From an uncultured Emergencia sp. (GTDB taxonomy: Bacteria > Bacillota > Clostridia > Peptostreptococcales > Anaerovoracaceae), in contig CAJFTU010000009.1 of assembly GCA_904420065.1 (NCBI GenBank), forward strand, positions 124,001-188,000: 64,000 bases of DNA. Direction: 5' to 3'. Position numbers and translations under genes: made by a program. Under the pieces are notes generated by a model, which did no database searches, was not told where the DNA came from, and saw nothing but the letters and a program-made list of their open reading frames with translations. Position 1 is the stretch's first letter. Every line of letters starts with the position of its first letter. Below are positions 55,024-63,709 of the stretch, piece by piece.

Positions 55024-55051
55024 GCCTAGCTTTTCAGCTTGATTTAATATT

Positions 55052-57643
55052 CTATTTTGTGGAGAACAACAACTTTTCTCCGTCGGAGTCGATGACCACC
55101 GTATTTCCGTCTATGATGTCGCCCTTTATCAGCTTTTCAGCCAGTTCGGTTTCCACATTTTTCTGCAGAAATCTCTTAACCGGTCTTGCGCCGTAGTTAG
55201 GATCGTAGGATTCTCTGGCGATAAACTTCTTGCCTTTGTCGGTCAGTTCCAGCTTGATCTCTCTCTCTGCAAGGCGTCTCTCCAGTCCTCTGAGAGAAAG
55301 TTCAATGATCTTTACGATTTGATCCTCTGTCAGCGGACTGAATACGACGATATCGTCGATACGGTTCAAGAACTCAGGACGGAAATAGTTCTTCAGCTGC
55401 CCCTCAACCTTTTCCTTAGTCTTCTGGTCGATGGTTCCGTCCGGCCGGATATTGTCGATCAGATCGCTGCTGCCGATGTTGGAAGTCATGATGACGATGG
55501 TGTTCTTGAAATCCACCGTTCTTCCCTGATTATCCGTCAGACGGCCGTCATCAAGGAGCTGCAGCAGGATATTGAACACATCCGGGTGGGCTTTTTCGAT
55601 TTCGTCAAAGAGAAGCACGCTGTAAGGTCTGCGTCTTACCGCCTCAGTCAGCTGGCCGCCCTCGTCGTAACCCACGTATCCCGGAGGCGCGCCTACAAGT
55701 CTGGACACGGAGTGTTTCTCCATGTACTCGGACATATCGATACGGATCATATTTTTTTCCGTATCGAAGAGGGCTTCGGAAAGAGCCTTAGCCAGTTCCG
55801 TCTTGCCCACGCCGGTTGGTCCGAGAAAGATAAAGGAACCGATCGGCCGATTTTCATCCTTGAGCCCGGCCCGCGCGCGGAGAATGGCTTCAGATACGGA
55901 CTGCACACCTTCTTCCTGACCGACTACCCGTTTGTGCAAAATCTCAGGAAGCTTCAGCAGCTTTTCTTTTTCCGATTCGACCAACTTGGCTACCGGTATG
56001 CCGGTCCAACCGGATACGACTTCCGCGATTTCTTCTTCGCCTACTTCTTCTTTCAGCAGCCGATTTTCCTTGGCGTCTTCTGTTTTCCGTTTCTCTGCGT
56101 CCAGCTTTTTCTCCAGTTCCGGAAGGGTACCGTATTTCAGCTGGGCCAGTTTTTCCAGATCGTAGTTCCGCTCCGCTTCGTCCATCTGGCGCTTTACCTC
56201 TTCGATCTGTTCCTTTGTGCCCTTCAGTTCGGTGATATCCTTTTTCTCGTTTTCCCACTGGGCCCGCATGGATGCGTTTTCTTCCTTCAGCTGAGCCAAC
56301 TCTTTCTCCAAAGTCTCAAGTCTGGCTTTAGAACCTCTGTCGCTCTCTTTGCTCAGAGCCTGCTTTTCGATCTCCAGCTGCATAATTTTTCTGGATATCT
56401 CATCCAGTTCCGTCGGCATACTGTCGATCTCCGTTCTGATCTTGGACGCCGCTTCGTCCATCAGATCGATGGCCTTATCTGGAAGAAAGCGGTCAGAGAT
56501 ATACCGGTCGGAGAGGGTTGCGCAGGCGATCAGCGCGCTGTCGGTAATTCTGACTCCGTGATGGATCTCAAAGCGCTCCTTTAATCCTCTCAGGATAGAA
56601 ATCGTATCCTCCACTGAAGGCTGTTCAACCATAACTTTCTGGAACCGTCGTTCCAGCGCCGCATCTTTTTCGATGTATTTCCGATATTCATCCAACGTGG
56701 TTGCACCGATGCAGTGAAGTTCCCCTCTGGCCAGTTTTGGCTTGAGCAGGTTGCCGGCATCCATGGAACCTTCCGTGCGGCCTGCGCCGACGATATTGTG
56801 GATTTCATCGATGAACAGGATGATTCTGCCTTCTGATTTTTCCACTTCGTTGAGTACGGCTTTCAGTCGCTCCTCAAACTCGCCTCTGAATTTAGCTCCC
56901 GCAATCAGCGCACCCATATCCAGGGCAAAAATCGTCTTATCCTTCAGCCCTTCCGGCACGTCTCCGTTGAGAATCCGCTGCGCCAATCCTTCTACTACCG
57001 CCGTCTTTCCTACGCCAGGCTCGCCGATGAGCACCGGATTGTTCTTCGTCCTTCGCGACAGAATCTGAATGGCGTGACGGATTTCGCTGTCTCTTCCGAT
57101 GACCGGATCCAATTTTCCTTCTCTGGCCATTTCGACAAGATCCCTGCCGTATTTATTCAGTGCGTCGTAATTTTCTTCCGGATTCTGACTGGTCACTCTC
57201 TGATTGCCTCTGACTTTGGAAAGAGCTTCGAGGAACTTTTCCTTTGTAATGTGATACTTGGCGAATATCTTTGCCGACGGCGTTCCCCTCTCGCTGAGCA
57301 GCGCCAGGTAGATGTGCTCGACGCTGACATACTCATCTTTGAAGTCATCGGCATTTTTCTCCGCATTGATCAAAATCTGATTCAGTCTCCTTGAAGCATA
57401 GATATTATCCGCGGCGCCGGAGACCTTAGGCAGCTTCTCGATCTGCTCCTGCAGTTCCGCGATCAAATAGGATGGATCGACTTCCATGTATTTCAACAGT
57501 TTCGGAATCAGTCCGTCCTTTTGCATCAGTAGTGCCAGATGCAGGTGTTCTCCATCCAGCATCTGATGTCCTTCTGAAACCGCGATATTCTGACAATCCA
57601 TAATCGCAGCCTGTGCATTTTGTGTAAATCTCTCTATATTCAT
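55052..57643 (-). CDS. clpB: ATP-dependent disaggregase ClpB
   Basis: An 863 aa AAA+ chaperone that rescues aggregated proteins with DnaK. In order: an N-terminal double-Clp domain ([13 protein letters not shown]), the first ATPase ([21 protein letters not shown]), the long coiled-coil M domain (about residues 400-525) and the second ATPase ([21 protein letters not shown]). The start at 57643 has GGGGGTG upstream. A perfect CIRCE operator lies about 90 nt before it, so HrcA control of heat induction is expected. Confidence 0.97.
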   Translation of the reverse strand: MNIERFTQNAQAAIMDCQNIAVSEGHQMLDGEHLHLALLMQKDGLIPKLLKYMEVDPSYLIAELQEQIEKLPKVSGAADNIYASRRLNQILINAEKNADDFKDEYVSVEHIYLALLSERGTPSAKIFAKYHITKEKFLEALSKVRGNQRVTSQNPEENYDALNKYGRDLVEMAREGKLDPVIGRDSEIRHAIQILSRRTKNNPVLIGEPGVGKTAVVEGLAQRILNGDVPEGLKDKTIFALDMGALIAGAKFRGEFEERLKAVLNEVEKSEGRIILFIDEIHNIVGAGRTEGSMDAGNLLKPKLARGELHCIGATTLDEYRKYIEKDAALERRFQKVMVEQPSVEDTISILRGLKERFEIHHGVRITDSALIACATLSDRYISDRFLPDKAIDLMDEAASKIRTEIDSMPTELDEISRKIMQLEIEKQALSKESDRGSKARLETLEKELAQLKEENASMRAQWENEKKDITELKGTKEQIEEVKRQMDEAERNYDLEKLAQLKYGTLPELEKKLDAEKRKTEDAKENRLLKEEVGEEEIAEVVSGWTGIPVAKLVESEKEKLLKLPEILHKRVVGQEEGVQSVSEAILRARAGLKDENRPIGSFIFLGPTGVGKTELAKALSEALFDTEKNMIRIDMSEYMEKHSVSRLVGAPPGYVGYDEGGQLTEAVRRRPYSVLLFDEIEKAHPDVFNILLQLLDDGRLTDNQGRTVDFKNTIVIMTSNIGSSDLIDNIRPDGTIDQKTKEKVEGQLKNYFRPEFLNRIDDIVVFSPLTEDQIVKIIELSLRGLERRLAEREIKLELTDKGKKFIARESYDPNYGARPVKRFLQKNVETELAEKLIKGDIIDGNTVVIDSDGEKLLFSTK

Positions 57644-57697
57644 AACGTTCACCCCCAACTAATAACACTATTCTGCTCTCATTTTTTCTCTATATTT

Positions 57698-57726
57698 ATT
57701 CTATACCCATCAAATTTAAAAGTAAA
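57698..57726 (-). promoter_or_regulatory. clpB promoter
   Basis: On the minus strand TTTACT (57726-57721) and TAGAAT (57703-57698) are 17 nt apart. They lie just downstream of the CIRCE element and about 55 nt before the ATG. Confidence 0.6.
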
Positions 57727-57734
57727 GCACTTTT

Positions 57735-57761
57735 TTAGCACTCATCTTTATAGAGTGCTAA
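57735..57761 (-). promoter_or_regulatory. CIRCE operator (HrcA binding site)
   Basis: TTAGCACTC-N9-GAGTGCTAA is an exact match to the CIRCE consensus. It lies immediately upstream of the -35 box of clpB. HrcA is not encoded in the window. Confidence 0.95.
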
Positions 57762-57778
57762 TAATTTGCATGGCACGT

Positions 57779-57808
57779 CAAAAAAAGACCGGCTTTAAAC
57801 AACCGGTC
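57779..57808 (-). terminator. Terminator of the aldo/keto reductase remnant
   Basis: On the minus strand GACCGG and CCGGTC flank a 10 nt loop and are followed by seven thymines. It lies about 70 nt after the stop codon and just upstream of the clpB regulatory region. Confidence 0.65.
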
Positions 57809-57880
57809 AAAAGAAATCTATTAAAGTCTATTGCTGTATTCATTTTGAAACAGAAAGCACTTCCCGGTTTTCTTGCGCCG

Positions 57881-58438
57881 TCAGCCTAAAGCAGCGAAAT
57901 CCCGTAAAATCTCCGGAATATTAATTTTTTGCGGACAGTGCTCAAGACAAGTGCCGCACTGCAGGCATTCTTCCGGTTTTTTCACGTAGTCCAGAGAAGC
58001 AATTCGCCACGTTTCCCCGCTGAGCTTCCACTCATTGTATCCTCTGATAAGCAAAGGAATATCCAATCCTGCGGGACAGGCAGCGCAGCAGTATCGGCAG
58101 CCGGAACAGAGGACGCCGTGTCGACTCAGAAATGTCTCGGCTGCCCGGTGCAAAACTTTCTCCTCGTCTGCAGAGAGCGGATCGGAACGGGAAAAGGTAG
58201 CAAGATTATCCTCCAGCTGATCCAAGTCGGACATTCCGCTGAGCACAGTCTGCACCCCGGGCAACCCCATGAGAAAGCGAAAACCCCAAGATGAAACAGA
58301 ACGCTCAGGAGCCGCCTCTTTTAATATCGCCGACGCTTCGTCGTTCAAAACGGACAGGATACCGCCTGCAGAAGGCAGACGGAGGCAGCCCATACCCAGC
58401 GCCGATATCGAAATATCTTTAAAATTCTTTTTATACAT
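57881..58438 (-). pseudogene. Aldo/keto reductase with ferredoxin domain, catalytic barrel deleted in frame
   Basis: The 185 aa frame starts like an AKR (MYKKNFKDISISALGMGCLRLP). It then jumps straight to the late barrel segment (GGILSVLNDEASAILKEA, SWGFRFLMGLPGVQTVLSG). The C-terminal two-cluster ferredoxin domain is intact: CSGCRYCCAACP and CLQCGTCLEHCP. Homologues are about 370 aa, so around 180 residues holding the catalytic Asp-Tyr-Lys-His set and most NADPH contacts are gone without loss of frame. It may be decaying, or may survive as a small iron-sulphur protein. Confidence 0.75.
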
Positions 58439-58453
58439 ATCTATTTCCAGTCA

Positions 58454-59191
58454 TTAGAGAATAATTCCATTTACCAGATGGCTGTAGACGAAGCTTACGC
58501 ACGGTCCCAGTACAAAATCCGTCACGTCAAGCAGAATCAAAACCAGCAGAATCAGGAATCCCTTGTCATATACCTGATAGTACCAGGAATATTTCTGCAG
58601 ATTGAATATCTGGGTGATTATCCCAAAGCCGTCCAACGGCGGAACCGGCAGAAGGTTAAAAACCATCAGAACCACATTGATCTGAATCACATAAAGGAGC
58701 ACCTGCAGAAGAATCTGACCAAATGTGCCGAACAGCCAGGCGGCGTTTGTCATCAATAGTCCTTTTATAATGAAGGAAAAGACTATGGCAATCAGCAGGT
58801 TCATGGCTACGCCGGCCAAAGCGACCAACAGCTCGTCCCTCCTTCTATGCTTATAATAGCGGGGATCGATCTGTACCGGAACGCCCCAGCCAAAACCGGC
58901 CAGAAGCAATGCTAAAAAGCCAAAGGGATCCAGGTGGGCTGCCGGATTTATGGTAAGTCTTCCCTGAAGCTTCGGCGTCGGATCGCCCAGAGCGCAGGAA
59001 ACCGCTCCGTGAGCAAACTCATGAAAACAAAGTCCGATGAGTATTCCCGGCAGAATGAGCAGTTTACTCATCAGCCAGTCCATCGGATTGCTGAATGCTC
59101 CGTTGATGAAATTCAAACCGATAAACAGGAGCAATATAAAGATAACCGTCGGGTTAAAAAATCTTTTCAATGTCTCTTTTTCCTTTCCCAA
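58454..59191 (-). CDS. Site-2 protease family (M50) membrane metalloprotease
   Basis: A 245 aa integral membrane protein with about six helices. The zinc motif HEFAHGAVSCALGD is in the second helix, and NLLPVPPLDGF near the C-terminus supplies the third ligand Asp. QGRLTINPAAHLDPFGF is typical of the short, PDZ-less group III S2P proteins. The substrate is unknown. It precedes the AKR remnant by 15 nt. Confidence 0.9.
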   Translation of the reverse strand: MGKEKETLKRFFNPTVIFILLLFIGLNFINGAFSNPMDWLMSKLLILPGILIGLCFHEFAHGAVSCALGDPTPKLQGRLTINPAAHLDPFGFLALLLAGFGWGVPVQIDPRYYKHRRRDELLVALAGVAMNLLIAIVFSFIIKGLLMTNAAWLFGTFGQILLQVLLYVIQINVVLMVFNLLPVPPLDGFGIITQIFNLQKYSWYYQVYDKGFLILLVLILLDVTDFVLGPCVSFVYSHLVNGIIL

Positions 59192-59282
59192 TATATTTTT
59201 AACATTCTATCACATTTACACCTGTTTGAAAATATTATATTACAAAGATGACCTTTACGGTCAAAATGAAAGGTGGTTTTTT

Positions 59283-59642
59283 ATGAACAGCACTCTTGTT
59301 TGTATCGATGTCTATACCGTTTCGGCCGGGGATACTCTGTACACTATCGCGGACAAATACGATCTGCCGGTGAGCCTTCTGATGAAAGTCAACCGCATCA
59401 CGAATCCGTACAATCTGCAGATCGGGACGCGCCTGTGCATTCCCGGCGATGAATCTCAGCTGCCAAATCCGGAACAGCAGCCTTCGCCGGAGATGGCGAC
59501 TCATACCGTTGAAGCCGGCGACACGCTCTATTTAATTGCAAAAAAACACGGGGTAAAGCTGGATGACATTATGCGGGCAAATCCCAGCATCGATCCGTAC
59601 AATCTGATGATCGGCACCGAGCTTTACATTCCCCGGCAGTAA
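59283..59642 (+). CDS. Two-LysM-domain protein
   Basis: A 119 aa protein made almost entirely of two LysM peptidoglycan/chitin-binding domains. The first has VSAGDTLYTIADKYDLPVS and ends LQIGTRLCIPG. The second has VEAGDTLYLIAKKHGVKLD and ends LMIGTELYIPR. There is no signal peptide, as in spore-coat LysM proteins such as SafA-like ones, so an internal or spore location is possible. AAAGGTGG precedes the ATG at 59283. A weak GC hairpin without a T-run lies about 35 nt after the stop. Confidence 0.88.
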   Translation: MNSTLVCIDVYTVSAGDTLYTIADKYDLPVSLLMKVNRITNPYNLQIGTRLCIPGDESQLPNPEQQPSPEMATHTVEAGDTLYLIAKKHGVKLDDIMRANPSIDPYNLMIGTELYIPRQ

Positions 59643-59770
59643 GTTCACAAACTCTGGAAAATACTTATTTACGATATGCGCGGCAGAAAAATCCGCGCAT
59701 GTCCGCTTTCTGCGGCCTATTTCTCACGGCAACTTCTCTTCCCCGGAGTTTTTCTCTTCTTTAAAGATGT

Positions 59771-59797
59771 AAAAAATCCTTCGCCGACGGCGAAGGA
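59771..59797 (-). terminator. Terminator of the class V aminotransferase-like gene
   Basis: TCCTTCGCC pairs perfectly with GGCGAAGGA around a 3 nt loop and is followed on the minus strand by six thymines, 10 nt after the stop codon. Confidence 0.85.
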
Positions 59798-59806
59798 CGG
59801 TTTATT

Positions 59807-60793
59807 CTACGGCAGCAGATACAGATCGTCTATGCCAAGCAGGTCCATCAGCTGCAGCACGGCTTCTTTTACTTCAGAACGTGTATTGAAATAGCCGAAA
59901 CTAAACCTGGCCATTCCCCTTTCGACCCCGATGATGATCCCCTTTTTCTCCATATGAGCACATATTTCTTCCGGCAAAAAGCCATCTGCCGTAACGGAAA
60001 CCACCGGCAAACGGTCTTTTGTGCCAAAATCTCCCCAGACACTGACCGAATCCATGGCTTTAGCCGATTCGAAGAAACGCTTTGCCAGACGATGAGGAAG
60101 CATTGTCACGCCGTAAATACCTTTGTCCAGAATGAACTGCAGTGAAGCGGCAAACGCCGTAAGAATCTTCTGTTCAGGTTCGGTGTTCTCTCCCGCTGCT
60201 GTGCTTGCTATCCGTTCCCTCGCCTTAGCATTGCGGACACAGATTCCGCCGACGCCAACAGGTCCCATCAACATTCCTTCCCCGGTAAAGCAGTAGACGT
60301 CCGGTCCCAGCTCCTCCAGATTTACATCGATGGCGCCTGCGGTACACCGCCCGTCGGAGATCACGGGAATTTCGTGTTTTTTAGCGATTGCGCAGACCCT
60401 CTCCAAATCCGTAACGTTTCCCGTGGCGCTGCAGCCGTGAGCGCAGATCACTGCCTGAGTCTCCGGACGGATCAATTTCTCCGTTTCTTCATACTTAGGC
60501 CGCAGATAAGCGTCGGTTTCTACCCGTGAAACCTCTGCTCCCAGTTCTTTCAGCAGTTCAAAAGTATCTTCCCGTTCCGGACCTACAGCGACGATATGAC
60601 AGCCTTCCCGGACATAAGCCTGAAGCGCTGTCTTCATGGCCTGATCTCCTCCTCTGGTCAAAAATATATTCGACGGATTTTCCACGCCGAGCAATCTTGC
60701 GGCAAGCGCCCGGATCCGCTCCAAAGGCACGGGAGACAGACTCTCTGCTGTCGGTTTATACAGGGTTTTCACTGCGTTGTTCAAATAGATCAT
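59807..60793 (-). CDS. Class V aminotransferase (cysteine-desulfurase-like) lacking the PLP lysine
   Basis: A 328 aa fold-type I protein resembling cysteine desulfurases and selenocysteine lyases: MIYLNNAVKT at the start (usual MIYLDNAATT), HGCSATGNVTDL, and ISDGRCTAGAIDVN with the ring-stacking Asp. The lysine that binds PLP should lie in a G-H-K-G-L-x-G-P motif. Here residues 171-178 read GEGMLMGP, with Glu for His and Gly for Lys. The cofactor cannot form its normal Schiff base, so it is probably a pseudoenzyme or works differently. It is also about 50 residues shorter than relatives near the N-terminus. Confidence 0.8.
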   Translation of the reverse strand: MIYLNNAVKTLYKPTAESLSPVPLERIRALAARLLGVENPSNIFLTRGGDQAMKTALQAYVREGCHIVAVGPEREDTFELLKELGAEVSRVETDAYLRPKYEETEKLIRPETQAVICAHGCSATGNVTDLERVCAIAKKHEIPVISDGRCTAGAIDVNLEELGPDVYCFTGEGMLMGPVGVGGICVRNAKARERIASTAAGENTEPEQKILTAFAASLQFILDKGIYGVTMLPHRLAKRFFESAKAMDSVSVWGDFGTKDRLPVVSVTADGFLPEEICAHMEKKGIIIGVERGMARFSFGYFNTRSEVKEAVLQLMDLLGIDDLYLLP

Positions 60794-60922
60794 GTTTCTT
60801 TCCTTTCTTCTTCTGTCTTTCTGTCTTCCCGTTCCGAACCAGGGGCCTGCATCTGCCTGCTGTCCGGAAGATACCTTCAGTGTACAAGGGGCAACATGTC
60901 TGAAGACTGAAAACGTTTTATA

Positions 60923-61042
60923 TCACTTTAACACAACATCTATGCCTTGGCAAGAACAGAGAAAATACAGCCAAGCAGGATGCGGTCCGGTGCTGCCGCA
61001 GAAAGCTTCCGTAATCAAAGTGATAAAATCTTTCTTCTTCAT
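60923..61042 (-). CDS. Candidate 39-aa peptide with a strong ribosome site
   Basis: ATG at 61042 follows GGAGG by 8 nt. The frame encodes MKKKDFITLITEAFCGSTGP and then about 20 more residues, including HPAWLYFLCSCQG, ending at TGA 60925. It could be a real short peptide or the surviving start of a decayed gene. It reads toward the class V aminotransferase-like gene, 129 nt away. No family is recognised. Confidence 0.3.
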   Translation of the reverse strand: MKKKDFITLITEAFCGSTGPHPAWLYFLCSCQGIDVVLK

Positions 61043-61210
61043 TTCTGATTCCTCCATTTTCTGCGATATCTCACTTGTTGCTTTTATGATAATCCACCCG
61101 TGTTTTCAAAAGAATTCCGAAAGGTTAAGAAATCGTTAATTTCGTTTTTTTTACATCAAAAAAGAAGCATTAAACAGGCGAAACACCGGCTCGTTCACCG
61201 TAATCTCCGC

Positions 61211-61262
61211 AAAAAAAGACAACCCGGAAGGATTAATTAAGCCTTTACGCTCTTATCCTTCC
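61211..61262 (-). terminator. Probable terminator after the 91-aa protein gene
   Basis: GGAAGGAT and ATCCTTCC form an 8 bp stem around a long 21 nt loop. A run of seven thymines follows 8 nt later on the minus strand. The long loop and gap make it a weak candidate. Confidence 0.4.
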
Positions 61263-61288
61263 AGGCTGCCGTCGTCCGTTTTCGCTGT

Positions 61289-61564
61289 CTACTTTTTCTC
61301 GTAGAGATCCAGTGTTTTTTCTGTTTCTGCGATAACCTCGTAATGAGAATCCACTCTGCGGCTGATCTCCTCAGCCTCTTCGGTCAGTTTCAACTCGCCG
61401 GATTTCATCTTTTCGTAGTAAATTCTTCCGATTCTTGCCAATTCCAGTTCGATGGCCTTCTTCTCGCTGTTGATCTTTGACTTCAACTTGGTCGTCTCGA
61501 TGGCGTCGCTGGCCTTATCGCCGAAAGTCGCCGCCGCGTCCGTCAGTTTGTCAAGCAGTGCCAT
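61289..61564 (-). CDS. Small helical protein of unknown function, 91 aa
   Basis: A soluble, strongly charged protein, predicted to be nearly all helix and probably coiled coil (KSKINSEKKAIELELARIG, then IYYEKMKSGELKL). Similar short proteins, sometimes with a C-terminal zinc ribbon, are common in Firmicutes, but no zinc motif is present here. I start at 61564 because AAGGAGG is 7 nt upstream. It lies 13 nt after the GatD-like gene and is likely in the same transcript. Confidence 0.65.
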   Translation of the reverse strand: MALLDKLTDAAATFGDKASDAIETTKLKSKINSEKKAIELELARIGRIYYEKMKSGELKLTEEAEEISRRVDSHYEVIAETEKTLDLYEKK

Positions 61565-61577
61565 TTTCATTCCTCCT

Positions 61578-62339
61578 TTATCTGCTGCAGTTGGTAAGCC
61601 TGGTTTCCTTTGTCAGAATAAACTCTTTCTTCGTCTCAAAAGATTTTCTCTCCAACTGTGCGTCATATTGAAGCGTTTCGGTTTCAAATCCTCTGTTCTT
61701 CTGCGCGGTTTTTATAATCTCTTCAGTGAGCCACGGGTTTACCGCAAGAACCGGTCCCAAAGCGTTGGTAAACACGGAATTTTTCTTTTTAAACCCTTCT
61801 TCCCTGTTCTTTCCCATATTGCCATAGCCGTAGATCATCTGGCCGAACACTTCTTCTCCGTCCCCAATCAGATCCACCATCTGAATCTGATTGCCAATGA
61901 TTTCCATGGACTGCTCGCCGTACTGGCAGGAGAAATACAGATCGTCTCCGTAGACGCTGTCCTTTTCTTCTGCAGAAATATTCAACATGCCCATTCCCTG
62001 AAAACTGCTGCCGTCGCTGCGTCTTATCTCCCGGCCCCAAAGCGCCGCAGAAGTACCGGTAGCAAAGAGCGGCCTGCCTTCCTCCACAAATGCGGCAAGG
62101 CGCTCCTTATAAGGCAGAAGCCACTCCAAAATCACCGGAAAGGACACCAATTCTCCCGGAGGACAGAACAGGATGTCGTAATCCATAGGATCGAAGTTTT
62201 CCGTCTTAAAATCGATCTTATCCGTCTGACAGTTCAGGCCCGCCAACGTGGCAAATCTCTCCAAAGCCAGTATATTCCCCCTTTCGCCGTGTAGATACAG
62301 CGTATCGGGAAAAAGCCATCCGATCTTAATCTTGTTCAT
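61578..62339 (-). CDS. GatD-like glutamine amidotransferase without catalytic Cys and His
   Basis: A 253 aa protein colinear with GatD, the glutaminase partner of MurT: GWLFPDTLYLHGERGNILALERFA at the start (GNI motif), IYGYGNMGKNREEGF late. The active centre is changed. Where GatD has ICGGYQ, this protein reads ATGTSAALWG, so Gly95 stands in place of Cys. Where GatD has YLHGP, it reads NALGP, with Leu194 for His. The GGG-DREQ oxyanion region is also replaced (CPPGELVS). It should not release ammonia from glutamine. It sits one base after the MurT-like gene, so the pair is still coexpressed. Confidence 0.82.
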   Translation of the reverse strand: MNKIKIGWLFPDTLYLHGERGNILALERFATLAGLNCQTDKIDFKTENFDPMDYDILFCPPGELVSFPVILEWLLPYKERLAAFVEEGRPLFATGTSAALWGREIRRSDGSSFQGMGMLNISAEEKDSVYGDDLYFSCQYGEQSMEIIGNQIQMVDLIGDGEEVFGQMIYGYGNMGKNREEGFKKKNSVFTNALGPVLAVNPWLTEEIIKTAQKNRGFETETLQYDAQLERKSFETKKEFILTKETRLTNCSR

Positions 62340-63692
62340 TTACTTGCCCTCCTTTTCGATGTATTCTTTCATATGATAGAACGTCTTAATCCAGGTGATC
62401 AGATAGATATTGTCCGTTTCTACACTTTCGATTTCGCGGAAAATTGTCTCCACCGCTTCCGTATCTGCAACGGAAATCATAGAAGGATCCACCCCTTCGT
62501 AGATCAGACGGTTAGCGGTGTCATAGCAGACCCTTTCCGAGAAGCAGAAATATTTTTCCACATCGGAGCGGATCAGCGCCGACAGATCGCAGTCATAAGC
62601 GTAAAATGAATTGGCGTAATGGGGCACAAAGTCGATCAGCGGGCACAGGCCCAACGCCACCATCTTTTTCTGCGGATCAGAAGCCATCACATTGATGCAG
62701 GTTTGCAGCGTTTCCGGATTTTCCTGTTTGATTCGCATATATTTGATGGTCTTTCCCTTGTACTGAAGAATTTCGAACCTTCCACCCACGTTTTTGAACT
62801 GACCGAAAGCTTTAGACGCTTCCTCAGGAGAAATCCCTGCCAGCCTGTCCGCTGCGGCCAGGGCTCCCGCATAGTTATAACACATGTACGGCGTATCGTA
62901 AGGCATGTTGAAGGACACACCCCCCAGTTTAAAGGTGCGTGCAGAAAAATCTGCATCGGTAACGGTATAGTCTGCCTTTTCTCCGCTTCCGTGACCGCAG
63001 TTTTCACAGTGGAACCGGCCTACACCGTCGTTGTTGTAATAGTCGAACACGATCTTATGTCTGCACTTCGGACAGGCCATCGTCGGATAGGTATCCCCTT
63101 TAGTGAACGACTCGCTGTGCCGCTCCACACCGTAGGTAACGATCTCGTTTCCCTTCTCGTCAAAGGACTTGGTTCTCGGCTCCTCGTTGTTCAAGAACAA
63201 TCTGACGTCATCTCCCACTGCGTCGTATACCTTCCTGTAGATAAAATCGGGATCGCCGTTTCTCTGCACCTGGTCCTTCTGCAGATTGGTAATCAGGATA
63301 TTCTTTGCCGGAAGCTGCTTTAAAATCAAAGGCAGAAAACGCTCGTCGGTCTCAAAGATAATATATTCCGCCTTGACTTTGCCGGACAGAGTGGAAGCCT
63401 TGGACAGAGCCGTCGCAATTCCGTAGATCAAATTGGCTCCTTCCAGATTGGCGATCACATTTTTCCTGCTGCTTTTAAAGATGTGATAGAGCAGGTTGGT
63501 AGTGGTGGATTTCCCGTTGGTTCCCGTCACGAACAGAACCTTGGAATAATCGATTCCCTTAAAGTGAGCCACCATCTGCGGATCGATCTTCATGGCCTTC
63601 TCTCCGGAAAAATTGGATCCCCGACTCTTGTCCACAATGTTGATGATAACGTTAATGATCTTTGCAAACCAAAGTGCAATGTAAAATCTCAT
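62340..63692 (-). CDS. MurT-like Mur ligase family protein (DUF1727)
   Basis: A 450 aa ATP-dependent ligase-type protein. The Mur ligase P-loop VTGTNGKSTTTN has Lys61. The MurT zinc ribbon is intact (Cys207, Cys210, Cys229, Cys232, as CPKC and CENC), and the central domain has YNYAGALAAADRLAG. In the C-terminal DUF1727 domain the usual SLNDNAADGRDTSW stretch, which carries the Asp of the MurT/GatD active centre, is replaced by ALGLCPLIDFVPHYANS. MurT normally amidates lipid II D-Glu. Together with the inactive-looking GatD partner, a different reaction or free ammonia use is suggested. An N-terminal hydrophobic segment is present. Confidence 0.85.
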   Translation of the reverse strand: MRFYIALWFAKIINVIINIVDKSRGSNFSGEKAMKIDPQMVAHFKGIDYSKVLFVTGTNGKSTTTNLLYHIFKSSRKNVIANLEGANLIYGIATALSKASTLSGKVKAEYIIFETDERFLPLILKQLPAKNILITNLQKDQVQRNGDPDFIYRKVYDAVGDDVRLFLNNEEPRTKSFDEKGNEIVTYGVERHSESFTKGDTYPTMACPKCRHKIVFDYYNNDGVGRFHCENCGHGSGEKADYTVTDADFSARTFKLGGVSFNMPYDTPYMCYNYAGALAAADRLAGISPEEASKAFGQFKNVGGRFEILQYKGKTIKYMRIKQENPETLQTCINVMASDPQKKMVALGLCPLIDFVPHYANSFYAYDCDLSALIRSDVEKYFCFSERVCYDTANRLIYEGVDPSMISVADTEAVETIFREIESVETDNIYLITWIKTFYHMKEYIEKEGK

Positions 63693-63709
63693 ATTTTCCT
63701 CCTCGTTTA

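Larger units (their letters stand above)
60794..61288. other. Intergenic stretch of about 500 bases
   Basis: It contains one candidate small gene on the minus strand (60923-61042) and a likely terminator of the 91 aa protein gene at its right end. The rest is AT-rich, with no convincing frame, RNA motif or repeat on either strand. Confidence 0.5.

Noticed and set aside
55319..56584. 421-codon open frame antisense to clpB
   Set aside because: It lies entirely within clpB, has no ribosome site and its translation shows no domain. Long antisense frames are common opposite GC-biased coding sequence.
59677..59701. Hairpin ATGCGCGG/CCGCGCAT after the LysM gene
   Set aside because: No T-run follows and the stem is short. 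It is not listed as a terminator.
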